This document shows, piece by piece, positions 17,078 to 25,076 of a stretch of 64,000 nt of DNA (the stretch's first letter is position 1; every line of letters begins with the position of its first letter). A program made the translations under genes and the position numbers. The stretch spans positions 6,103,687 through 6,167,686 of the forward strand of contig AP018269.1 of NCBI GenBank assembly GCA_003994795.1, read 5' to 3'. Under the pieces are notes generated by a model. That model did not search any database, was not told where the DNA came from, and was given only the letters and a program-made list of their open reading frames with translations. Source of the DNA: Cylindrospermum sp. NIES-4074. GTDB taxonomy: Bacteria; Cyanobacteriota; Cyanobacteriia; Cyanobacteriales; Nostocaceae.

Positions 17078-17917
17078 TTACCTAAGTTCTTCGATATTTT
17101 TCATTGCTTGTTGGTACAAGTCGTTGTTACCTTCTGTTTGAAAGATAGCTGCGGCCCGTTGTAAATCTTTTAGTGCCCCTGGTTTATCTCCATTGGCAGC
17201 GCGGGCATTTCCCCGGTTATTGTAGGCAGGGCCAAAGTTAGGATTGAGGCGAACAGCTTCATTGTAATCGGCGATCGCACCTTGAGGATCTCCCTTGGCT
17301 GCACGGCTGTTTCCCCGGTTATTGTAGGCAACGGCATATCTGGGGTCAAGGAGAATGGCTTGATTGTAATCATCTAGGGCCCCGTTTTTGTCTCCTTGAG
17401 TAGCACGGGCATTTCCCCGGTTATTGAAAGCTTCAGCGTAATTGGGAGCCAGACGAATTGCTTCGTTGTAATCTGCGATCGCGGTTCTGTTGTCTCCTAG
17501 TGATGCACGGGCATTGCCCCGATTGTTGAAAGCTTGAGCATCATTGGGATTGAGGCGCAGTGCTTGGTTATAATCTGCGATCGCTGCTTCTTTGTTGCCT
17601 ACATCAAAGTAAGCTAGTCCCCGACTCCTAAAAGCCGGAGCGTATTGGTCATTCAGCCTAATCGCTTTACTATAGGCTGCGATCGCCGCTTGAGAGTTAC
17701 CTTTGGCGTGCTGATTTTGTCCTTGAATATAAAAGTCCCCTGCTTTAGTCGTTTTAGCTGTGCGCCGATTCGGAGGACTAACCCCTATTTCTGTCACCAA
17801 AACATCTTTGTTATTACTGCAAGAAACACTTGTAATCCCGCTCAAAACGGTTAGCAAAGCTATAGTAAATACTCTGCCTAACCCTTGACCTTTATGTGTA
17901 AATAACCGCCATCTCAT
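17078..17917 (-). CDS. TPR-repeat probable lipoprotein
   Basis: A 279-residue protein. An N-terminal signal (FTIALLTVLSGITSVSC) ends in a lipobox-like SVSC, which suggests attachment to a membrane, though the box is weak. From about residue 60 there are six 34-residue TPRs with the consensus AIADYNxAIRLNPNxAxAFNNRGNAR. The repeats stay similar at DNA level (GGGCATTTCCCCGGTTATTG recurs), pointing to recent expansion or gene conversion. TPRs mediate protein-protein contacts; the partner is unknown. Start at 17917, an ATG. Confidence 0.8.
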   Translation of the reverse strand: MRWRLFTHKGQGLGRVFTIALLTVLSGITSVSCSNNKDVLVTEIGVSPPNRRTAKTTKAGDFYIQGQNQHAKGNSQAAIAAYSKAIRLNDQYAPAFRSRGLAYFDVGNKEAAIADYNQALRLNPNDAQAFNNRGNARASLGDNRTAIADYNEAIRLAPNYAEAFNNRGNARATQGDKNGALDDYNQAILLDPRYAVAYNNRGNSRAAKGDPQGAIADYNEAVRLNPNFGPAYNNRGNARAANGDKPGALKDLQRAAAIFQTEGNNDLYQQAMKNIEELR

Positions 17918-18257
17918 AATTTTCTATAAACCGTCATTATACTCAGCAGAAATTATCACCAAAGTTTAGTTAATTCTTTAACTCCAAAATAATTCTAACT
18001 TTTGGCAGAGGTTTAATGTCAATTAAGAATCATTCCTCATATTTCCTTGGTATGATTAACGATTTTCTCAAGGATAAAAGATGAATTATCAACCATGCAG
18101 TATAAAACATTGCATTTTGCATTTTAGATTTTGCATCTTTTGACTGCTTATCTCTTCGCTGATACTATCAATCATGTTTTCAATGATACTTTTTACAAAA
18201 TATATATTTTCCTGATGAAATTATCTACTTAACGCCAACTTCATAATTTTGAGTAAT
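17918..18257. other. Intergenic stretch, AT-rich, no gene
   Basis: About 340 bases with repeated CATTTTGCATTTTAGATTTT words but no supported gene, RNA or terminator. Confidence 0.4.
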
Positions 18258-19178
18258 TCACCCTTCATCAACTTCATTTTCTTGGGCTTTTGATGTCAAT
18301 CGCCAAGTAATAGTTTTGTCGATATCTACGGGTATTTGTTCCAGATTGGCCCCTAAATCCTTTTGCAGTTTCTCAGTCAAAGTGATGGGGAAATCTAAAT
18401 CAATACCTTGGTTTTGGACTATTCTTGCTAGTTCTGCAAACGCAACTTTTATGGTTCTGCGTTCATAACTAGTCAGCTTGCAATAGGCAGTTTCCGGAAC
18501 TTTTTGCACCTGCATAGCTTGTTTAACTCGCTCTTGCAAATGCTCAAACTCTGAGTTTAACAGCTTCTTTTGTTGCTCTAATTGCGCGTATCTTGCACCC
18601 AGTGATATTAAATCTTCTGTAGCGGGGTTGGGGGTAATTTGGGTTTGTAATTCTAATAAATGCCAGTGGACTTGAGCCAGATAAATACAATCTAGGTAAG
18701 CATATTCTATCTGTTCATCAGTTAGAGGTCGTCTGCCCCAATCGCTAGTTTGTTCTTGTTTATCAATATTGTTAAATCCACAAAGTTCCACAGCTAGAGT
18801 TTTAAGTTGATAATTAGGTAATGGCAAGAGGTAATAAGGCACTTTTTTAGCCATTTCTAAAGTGCAAGTTATATTTTTGGCTTGCTTATTTCCTAAGAGT
18901 TTTATATCAAAACTCGCGTTATGAAAAACTTTCTCTATGGCAGAATTGAGCATAATTTGCTCAATAAAAGCAGCGATAATATCTGGCTGATCCAATACAT
19001 CCAACAAGTAAACACAATTACCGCTCATATCGTGAGGATCATCCAATATCTGAATCAGCGACAATCTGGGCTTACGACTTTTATAGTCAGCTATTTCTGT
19101 ATCTATCCACAGGGTTTTAGCTTGGGTATATTCAGCGATTAGAGCATGAATCTCGCTGACGGAAGTAAGATAAGGCAT
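18258..19178 (-). CDS. RNase D-like 3'-5' exonuclease (DEDDy)
   Basis: A 306-residue protein with a complete DEDDy exonuclease site: Asp26 and Glu28 (LWIDTEIA), Asp91 (HNASFDIKLL), and Tyr159-x3-Asp163 (EYAYLDC). It should trim the 3' ends of structured RNAs with two metal ions. The catalytic domain covers about 1-185; the rest (190-306) has a helical segment (LEQQKKLLNSEFEHLQERVKQ) and lacks the HRDC domains of classical RNase D. Start at 19178, an ATG. Confidence 0.85.
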   Translation of the reverse strand: MPYLTSVSEIHALIAEYTQAKTLWIDTEIADYKSRKPRLSLIQILDDPHDMSGNCVYLLDVLDQPDIIAAFIEQIMLNSAIEKVFHNASFDIKLLGNKQAKNITCTLEMAKKVPYYLLPLPNYQLKTLAVELCGFNNIDKQEQTSDWGRRPLTDEQIEYAYLDCIYLAQVHWHLLELQTQITPNPATEDLISLGARYAQLEQQKKLLNSEFEHLQERVKQAMQVQKVPETAYCKLTSYERRTIKVAFAELARIVQNQGIDLDFPITLTEKLQKDLGANLEQIPVDIDKTITWRLTSKAQENEVDEG

Positions 19179-19993
19179 TGGCTAATATTTCCCGGAGCTT
19201 CAGGGCCGCACAAGTAAGTCATAGTTTCCCAAATTAACATTTTGTGAGTAATTTTGCTGGCACGTACTGCCCAACTATTATGCTGATTTTGTCCAAAATC
19301 TCCTGCCAATATGCCAAAATGCTGAAACTAAGGTTAACTTTTCCCTTTTTTGCGGTAGTTGATCCTTCGGGGTAGGAGGTAAATGAGCAATCGATACTGT
19401 TGGCGAATGTACTACAAAGCTCTAAAAGCCTTGTGCTGTCATTACTGTAAACCAACTCCAGGGGCTAAATATTCATTATTTTTGAATTCGCCAACGGTAT
19501 CAGCAATCGTACAGAAAGTTACACTAAGGCTGTAAACTTTGCTGGATAAGCATTCTGCCAATCCTTAATGTACCAATTAATCAATGGTTAGCTAGAACAC
19601 TCACCTGGACGCAAAATTAACCCCCTTGAATAAACGTGTAGAAAAAAAAGACAGAAGGCAATCTTGAAGCCATCCGTAAGCTTTTGCATATGGCTAGCAG
19701 GTAGCAGCGACCGGGAAGGGATTTTGCACGTTATCGCTTCCCAATAATTTAAAACGGGAAAACGCTCCTAGCGTAAATAATTGCTAAATAAGTAAATTAT
19801 TTTTCTACTATTAACAAAAAATACAATACTTATATGTAAAGCTATATTTTTTTACTTTTTGTCTGGTAATCTGTGTAAGTGAGACCAGTATGCTACCTCT
19901 AAGTTTTATCTCAAATCTGTCATTGAATTGATTGAGACAGCTTTTAGCGTCTCCAACCCTCGGTAGCAAAGAAAAAGTAACCAATTACAAAAT
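19179..19993. other. Long intergenic stretch, no gene recognised
   Basis: About 815 bases. A minus-strand frame of 73 codons at 19234-19455 has no clear start or family look and is not called. A loose hairpin, GGGAAG with a 20-base loop and CTTCCC, lies near 19715-19745. The upstream part of the lectin gene should hold its promoter, but none is clear enough to place. Confidence 0.4.
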
Positions 19994-20443
19994 ATGAAAA
20001 GAATCCTCAGCCTCCTGCTCGTGTGCACAGTATCGTTATTTACATTTGTAGGATTTGCATCGCAAGCCCTAGCCCTTCCTAAGACCATCTCGTTGCAAAA
20101 TGTTGCAACTGGGTTATATCTTGACAGCGATAGCAATAAGAAAGTTTACACCAAGGAAAGAAACGACGGCAGTTACCAGAAGTGGAATGTTAGTGGAACT
20201 GATATCATCTCGTTGCAAAATGCTGCAACTGGGTTCTATCTTGACAGCGATAGCAATAAGAAAGTTTACACCAAAGAAAGAAACAACGGCAGTTACCAGA
20301 AGTGGAATGTTAGTGGAACTGATCCTGGTATCATCTCGTTGCAAAATGTTGCAACTGGGTTTTATCTTGACAGCAATAGCAAGAAGAACGTTTACACCAA
20401 GGAAGGCAACGGCGGCAGTTACCAGAAGTGGTGGGTTAGGTAA
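19994..20443 (+). CDS. Secreted beta-trefoil (ricin-B-like) lectin made of three near-identical repeats
   Basis: A 149-residue protein: signal peptide 1-27 (ILSLLLVCTVSLFTFVGFAS, cleavage after QALA) then three repeats at 32-70, 72-110 and 114-149. Each runs ISLQNxATGxYLDSxS, then xVYTKExNxGSYQKW. The QKW is the Q-x-W of ricin-type lectins and three repeats make exactly one beta-trefoil, so a single small secreted carbohydrate-binding domain is predicted. The repeats are nearly identical in DNA (units at 20087, 20207, 20333). Neighbours do not indicate the ligand. A terminator-like hairpin follows. Confidence 0.8.
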   Translation: MKRILSLLLVCTVSLFTFVGFASQALALPKTISLQNVATGLYLDSDSNKKVYTKERNDGSYQKWNVSGTDIISLQNAATGFYLDSDSNKKVYTKERNNGSYQKWNVSGTDPGIISLQNVATGFYLDSNSKKNVYTKEGNGGSYQKWWVR

Positions 20444-20569
20444 TACTTAGAAAGTTGACACTGGGCAATATTTATCCAACTTTTTCTAGTGGCTCAGTAA
20501 AGTTAAAATAGACTACTAGCAAAGGTTGGAAGATATCAATTATGTATTGCGTAATATTGCGTAAACTGT

Positions 20570-20601
20570 CTACACTTTTCTTAAAACAAGTGTAGGCATT
20601 T
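20570..20601 (+). terminator. Terminator-like hairpin after the lectin gene
   Basis: CTACACTT-ttcttaaaac-AAGTGTAG followed by GCATTTTT: eight-pair perfect stem and a U tract. It is about 125 bases after the lectin stop. The rest of 20444-20857 shows only a G-rich run (20790-20809) that can pair with a C-rich run at 20848-20880. Confidence 0.55.
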
Positions 20602-20857
20602 TTGCTTTTTGTAATATTTATTTACAATGTGTCCTATTTGGGGGTAAGCTCACCAAAGCTAACATTTACCGCCACATTAAGGCTAAAAGCCTTGCTGTGC
20701 AAGATATTTGAAAATAAAAATGCAGTTACTCACTAAAACCTTCTATGTAGTACACTACTGCTGTGCCAATTAACCTTTACTTCAACATGAAGGGGTGTGG
20801 GGTGGGGGGAAGAATTAGCCTATCAATAAATTGATGGGGTTCTTTACCCCCTACACC

Positions 20858-21733
20858 CTACCCCCTAACCCCTACACCTCTTTCATCGGCACTTTGAGGA
20901 GGAGTGGAAACAACTTTTTTGGCTAAACCCAAAGTCTGCAAAACTCGGATACTCCACCAAGTAATATCAATTTCCCACCAACGTAATCCTGATTTTGCCA
21001 TGTGGGGATAAGTGTGATGGTTGTTGTGCCATCCTTCTCCATAGGTCACGAGGGAAACCCACCACAGATTACGCGCACCGTCATTGGCTTCAAAGGTGCG
21101 ATAGCCCCATAGATGGGAGGCAGAATTTACTAACCAAGTGGAATGCCACAGGATAATTGCTCTGACAAACGTACCATAAATCACAAAAGGCCATCCACCT
21201 AAGACATACAGCAGCGCCGTTAGGGGGATTTGCAGTACCAAGAAGTAGCGATCTAGCCAGCGGTAGAATGGTTGTCTGGCTAGGTCAGGGGCATATTTAT
21301 GATAAATTTCATAATCAAAAAATTCTGCACGAGGGTAGAATATCCATAGCATATGGCTCCACCAAAATCCCCGTTGGGCAGAATAAGGGTCAAGAGTTGT
21401 ATCTTCTGTATGGGCGTGATGCTGACGGTGACCACCAATCCAAAAAATTGGCCCTCCTTGCATTGCTAGGGCACCAATAAAGGCGATCGCATATTCTAAC
21501 CACTTGGGCACTTGGAAACTCTTATGGCTCAGTAGTCGATGATATCCCAGGCATATGCCTATACTCCCAAAAAACCAATGGAGAAACAGCACCAAACCCA
21601 GCGCTGACCAAGAGAAAAACCAAGGTGCCAAGAGAGCTATAGCATGAATTGAGGCGAAAAATGCCACATTAGTCCAGCTGAGTTTAGGCTCGTTGCCTTT
21701 CTCAGGGGCGATCGCCATAAAATTTGCGGTCAT
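20858..21733 (-). CDS. Fatty acid desaturase (acyl-lipid delta-9 / DesC-like)
   Basis: A 291-residue membrane di-iron desaturase. The three histidine boxes are HRLLSH (65-70), HRQHH (102-106, within HRQHHAHTE) and HNNHH (236-240), the delta-9/stearoyl-type pattern. It introduces double bonds into membrane acyl chains, important for cold and light acclimation. Four hydrophobic membrane spans surround the boxes. I chose ATG 21733; the longer frame would begin at a TTG (21820) with a non-homologous-looking extension. The gene diverges from a TetR regulator, and one of two matching inverted repeats lies about 85 bases upstream. Confidence 0.88.
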   Translation of the reverse strand: MTANFMAIAPEKGNEPKLSWTNVAFFASIHAIALLAPWFFSWSALGLVLFLHWFFGSIGICLGYHRLLSHKSFQVPKWLEYAIAFIGALAMQGGPIFWIGGHRQHHAHTEDTTLDPYSAQRGFWWSHMLWIFYPRAEFFDYEIYHKYAPDLARQPFYRWLDRYFLVLQIPLTALLYVLGGWPFVIYGTFVRAIILWHSTWLVNSASHLWGYRTFEANDGARNLWWVSLVTYGEGWHNNHHTYPHMAKSGLRWWEIDITWWSIRVLQTLGLAKKVVSTPPQSADERGVGVRG

Positions 21734-21816
21734 AAAAGTATTGATGGATGGGTTATGAAGTGATCCGCTGGTTGCCGGATGCAACCCGACAAAAGTTTTT
21801 GTTACAGTACGCTCAA

Positions 21817-21831
21817 GCAAGTATCACTTAC
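21817..21831. promoter_or_regulatory. Predicted TetR-type operator, distal copy
   Basis: GCAAGT-atc-ACTTAC: same half-sites and same three-base spacing as the perfect palindrome at 21862-21880, with one mismatch in the right arm. It lies about 85 bases upstream of the desaturase start, in the divergent region. Confidence 0.55.
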
Positions 21832-21861
21832 ATTTGCTATGCTAGCAACCCTTACATCTTT

Positions 21862-21880
21862 ATGCAAGTGCCACTTGCAT
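21862..21880. promoter_or_regulatory. Predicted TetR-type operator, perfect palindrome
   Basis: ATGCAAGTG-c-CACTTGCAT, a 9+1+9 perfect inverted repeat ending six bases before the TetR-family ATG. Its size and position suit an autoregulatory TetR operator. The centre-to-centre distance to the second copy is 47 bases. Confidence 0.7.
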
Positions 21881-21886
21881 TAATTT

Positions 21887-23104
21887 ATGTCCTCTCAACT
21901 CAGTTCAACTCGTCAACGTCTGATTCAAGCGGCATTGGAGTTGTTTACTGCTCAAGGTGTCATTGCCACCACTACTCGCCAAATTGCTGAAAAAGCCCAA
22001 GTTAACGAAGTTACCCTCTTCCGGCATTTTGGTAATAAGCATGGATTGCTGTTAGCAGTGTTGGAAGAATCCGCAGCCTTCAAGAATTTAGGTGAGTCCT
22101 TGGTCAGACGAGCAACTCCACCAGGGAATGTTTACCAAGCCCTCAAAGATTATGCAAGTGACAGCTTAAATGCCTTGGAACGAGTACCGGAATTTGTCCG
22201 GTCTGTGGTGGGAGAAGCAGACCAGTACCCAACGGAAAATCGCCGTGCTTTAGGCAGAGGGTTTACTGAAGCAAATCGTTATGTAGCGCAGTATTTAGGC
22301 AGCATTATTGAGCAAGGACAATTAAATACTTATTTACCGGCTGAAAAATTAGCGAGTTTGCTAAATGGGATGATTTTGGGATATGCGGTGATTGAATTCA
22401 CCAGTGAATTTCATGAACTTTGGGAAGGTCGAGATGATTTTCTGGAGAATTTGGTGGAGTTGTTTTTACATGGAGCAATGTCACACCCAGAAGAATCAGC
22501 AACAGAAAACCTGTTTACCAGAGAAGTAGCTGATTTACCTGCCGGTTTGGTTCAAGAAATTTTACGTCAAGCTAGAAAATTGGGAAGCCAAGATTATGCT
22601 TTAGCTTACGTGTTATTTAGCACTGGTTTATCTGTAACCGAAGCGGTGAACTTGCAGCGATTGCATCAAATTTGTGACAATCAAGGGCATTTTTTGCAAA
22701 TAACCACTCCTGGGTGCGTCCGTCAAGTACCTGTGAATCAGTGGATTTTGGGGACTCGCTATGGTTCCTATACGAATAATCCCTTAACCAAATGGTTGAA
22801 AAGTCGTAAAGATAATCAGCCGGCGATGTTTATTAATGCCGTAGGTAAACCCATTTCTGAATCAGATTTGTGGGAACATTGGCAAAAGTGGACTGAGGGA
22901 AAGTTAACTCCTCAAGGAAAACCACCGGAAATTGCTCAAGCTCAACATACTTGGTGTGTAGAAATGTTGATGCGGGGTATGAGTTTGGACGACTTGAGTA
23001 TTTTAACAGGATGCGATCGCATTCAATTACAGCCTTATGCTCGCAGGGCCAGAGAAAAAGCTGCTCTAGAACAAGCCACCCGGTTAGATCAGAAGTCTGG
23101 ATAA
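21887..23104 (+). CDS. TetR/AcrR-family regulator with a C-terminal tyrosine-recombinase-like domain
   Basis: A 405-residue protein, twice the usual TetR length. Residues 1-60 are a TetR helix-turn-helix (RQRLIQAALELFTAQG...TTRQIAEKAQVNEVTLFRHF); 60-195 fit the TetR ligand/dimer domain. Residues about 215-395 look like a tyrosine recombinase catalytic fold: AYVLFSTGLSVTEAVNLQRL (box 1), VRQVPVNQWI, MFINAVGKPISESDLWEHW, then QHTWCVEMLMRGMSLDDL and a terminal PYARRA. The catalytic arginines and the GH histidine are replaced (GLS for GLR, HTWC for HxxR, TGC for LGH), so it should not recombine DNA. It probably controls the divergent desaturase and itself. The recombinase reading is inference. 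Confidence 0.8.
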   Translation: MSSQLSSTRQRLIQAALELFTAQGVIATTTRQIAEKAQVNEVTLFRHFGNKHGLLLAVLEESAAFKNLGESLVRRATPPGNVYQALKDYASDSLNALERVPEFVRSVVGEADQYPTENRRALGRGFTEANRYVAQYLGSIIEQGQLNTYLPAEKLASLLNGMILGYAVIEFTSEFHELWEGRDDFLENLVELFLHGAMSHPEESATENLFTREVADLPAGLVQEILRQARKLGSQDYALAYVLFSTGLSVTEAVNLQRLHQICDNQGHFLQITTPGCVRQVPVNQWILGTRYGSYTNNPLTKWLKSRKDNQPAMFINAVGKPISESDLWEHWQKWTEGKLTPQGKPPEIAQAQHTWCVEMLMRGMSLDDLSILTGCDRIQLQPYARRAREKAALEQATRLDQKSG

Positions 23105-23114
23105 ACTACCAAAG

Positions 23115-24614
23115 CTATTTACTATTTTTTTTCAGCCAAGTGTTTACACCCCACCACACGAATAAACCTATGACAGAGCTTAAAACTATCGAAATAATCA
23201 AGGGATGAGGATAAATGCTAGCATTCTTATCCCAAGGCATTCGCCAAGGTGTGGTGATTAATCCAGAACTGGAAGCGATGAAAGAACCAGCAGCGATGCC
23301 TGTACCAATGGCGGTAATAGAATTTTGCAGTTGCTGATCAGCTTGCTCTTTGGCTGTTTTTACCAGTTCTGCTTGTTGCTGTCTGGTGGTTCTATCTTGT
23401 TCAGCAAGTGCTGCTTGGTCACGGGCTAAACGCGATCGCTCAATCTCCACAATACCGCGAATCGAGGCGATCGCTTTATCGAGCAAGCTAGAACCATTTT
23501 GGAAATAACCTAAATCAACCTTTATCTGTTCTTGAAAATAAGGGTAATTTTTCTGATAAAAATATTCTAAAAATTCGAGGTTTTCGTGAGGTAATAAACT
23601 TTTTAATTTTTCTAGTCTATCTTGATAATTCCATCCATGAATATATATTGTATTTTGAAAATCTGCTAAATATCGCAGCAAATTCTCATATTCCAAGGCT
23701 AATTGAAGCAAAATCTTGATCTTTTTTTGTAATTCATCTAAATCATCCTCACTTAATCTAGGATCATTTCCTAAATTTTGTAATATTTCAATTTCTTCTT
23801 CTATTTTGGTATGGCATTTTTTTATCTCTTGATGAATTTTTCTACTATCTTGAAAAGCACTGATTACTTTGTTTCTAAAGAAAAACAAATCAATCAACTG
23901 ATTATAATATTTATCAAGTAATTTATCCTCAGCCCCACTATTAGCAAATAGCCAAACTAAAATATGGCGATAATTAGGGTAATTGCTCAAACCATATTCA
24001 AAAATTGAGCTACCAAATAGTGAAGCAGAACGATTAAAAGGTGGTAGAGAATAATCAGGAGGTAAAAAAGCTGTTAAACAAGCATCAGCTAGAAATCTTA
24101 ATTCTGCCACACTCTTATTTTTATCTTCATCAGCTAGGAAGGCTGTAATTAAAAGAGTTTCCCCCAGAAATTCGTCTGTATCTGTTAACAATAAGCAATT
24201 ATCTGGATTAAGTTGCTGTAGAAACTCAATGTCTACATCTTCAGTTTTTTGATTATTTTCTTTTTGAGGACGACGCAAATTCAACCACAAACCGTAACTA
24301 TCAAATAAACGGAGAGGGTAAACATGACCTCTAACTCCTATAGGTTGTTGGCTATTGAAATTTACTTCTCCATCTAAGGAAACTAGAAAGTTATTATTTT
24401 GGACTTTTTCAGGTTTAGTTAAAGGGATACAGTCAGAATCTCTTTTTTGAGTTACATCTAGCCAATCAGATTTTAGCTGAAATGGTTGATGGAGAACTTT
24501 ACCGATAATTTGATCACAATTTTGCCAAAGCCAATCTGTATCATTTCCCTGATTATCTTCTTGCAGATGAAAGGCGAATAAATGTACATTTGGCGCGTAA
24601 ACTTTAAAACTCAT
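23115..24614 (-). CDS. Third gene of the CHAT operon: two-TM membrane protein, possible CATRA-type effector
   Basis: A 499-residue protein I do not recognise from motifs. The N-terminal 200 residues (VYAPNVHLFAFHLQED...) are globular with WLWQNCDQI and GLWLNLRRP. Residues about 250-350 are helical and charged; 380-430 form a likely coiled coil (ERSRLARDQAALAEQDRTTR). Two hydrophobic segments at 433-453 and 472-490 make a C-terminal hairpin in the membrane. It lies 41 bases after the 130-residue gene behind a TPR-CHAT protease, all one operon. The order resembles caspase/CHAT-TPR-associated (CATRA) conflict systems, where this protein would be the membrane-acting partner. Confidence 0.7.
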   Translation of the reverse strand: MSFKVYAPNVHLFAFHLQEDNQGNDTDWLWQNCDQIIGKVLHQPFQLKSDWLDVTQKRDSDCIPLTKPEKVQNNNFLVSLDGEVNFNSQQPIGVRGHVYPLRLFDSYGLWLNLRRPQKENNQKTEDVDIEFLQQLNPDNCLLLTDTDEFLGETLLITAFLADEDKNKSVAELRFLADACLTAFLPPDYSLPPFNRSASLFGSSIFEYGLSNYPNYRHILVWLFANSGAEDKLLDKYYNQLIDLFFFRNKVISAFQDSRKIHQEIKKCHTKIEEEIEILQNLGNDPRLSEDDLDELQKKIKILLQLALEYENLLRYLADFQNTIYIHGWNYQDRLEKLKSLLPHENLEFLEYFYQKNYPYFQEQIKVDLGYFQNGSSLLDKAIASIRGIVEIERSRLARDQAALAEQDRTTRQQQAELVKTAKEQADQQLQNSITAIGTGIAAGSFIASSSGLITTPWRMPWDKNASIYPHPLIISIVLSSVIGLFVWWGVNTWLKKNSK

Positions 24615-24655
24615 TGACTATACCTGATTTCTTTTTTATGGTGCGAAAACCATAT

Positions 24656-25048
24656 TTAATACACATGAATTTTTTTAAGGATTATTGCTGGAATTATTAG
24701 TTGTACATCAGCAGGTGGATTTGGGGGATTTTGACGGTTTTTAATCGCATCTTTTAGGCGGGGATAATGATTAACGAGGGTAGTTTCTGTACTGGCTGAT
24801 TCACCAGGACTTGCTGTGTTAATTTCTCTCGTATTATTATAATTATAGCGGACTACATCTCTAACTTCTGGATGTTGCTTACACCAAACGATAATCGCCT
24901 CAGCACCTGAATGTATAGGTTGATTTTGTAAAGATGACAGCGTTTGCTCAAGCTCAGATAAATCGGTAATGGTTTGCAGTTTCAACGGAAATTCCTTGTC
25001 GTTAAGAACTTGTATAAAAGATTCAATTATTACATTATCTTTCATCAT
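24656..25048 (-). CDS. Second gene of the CHAT operon: small acidic protein
   Basis: A 130-residue protein with an alpha-helical N-terminal part (ESFIQVLNDKEFPLKL, ELEQTLSSLQNQ, AEAIIVWCKQHPEVRDVV), a Ser/Thr-rich linker, and a Pro-rich stretch (NPPNPPADVQLIIPAII). Tandem ATGs at 25048 follow AAGGAG, a good ribosome-binding site. It sits 28 bases downstream of the TPR-CHAT gene and 41 upstream of the membrane protein gene. By position and size it matches the small companion protein reported in caspase/TPR-associated conflict operons, probably an adaptor. No enzymatic motif is visible. Confidence 0.7.
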   Translation of the reverse strand: MMKDNVIIESFIQVLNDKEFPLKLQTITDLSELEQTLSSLQNQPIHSGAEAIIVWCKQHPEVRDVVRYNYNNTREINTASPGESASTETTLVNHYPRLKDAIKNRQNPPNPPADVQLIIPAIILKKIHVY

Positions 25049-25076
25049 GATGATACTCCTTTTTAGTTATGTAACA

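Noticed and set aside
17160-17660. Repeated DNA words on the minus strand
   Set aside because: They are the TPR codons of the lipoprotein gene, so not an independent repeat element.
19234-19455. 73-codon minus-strand frame in the long gap before the lectin gene
   Set aside because: Composition is not protein-like, no clear start signal, and no recognisable motif.
20790-20880. G-rich and C-rich runs after the desaturase gene as a G-quadruplex or terminator
   Set aside because: The pairing is only partial and the runs look like low-complexity spacer DNA; not strong enough for a feature of its own.
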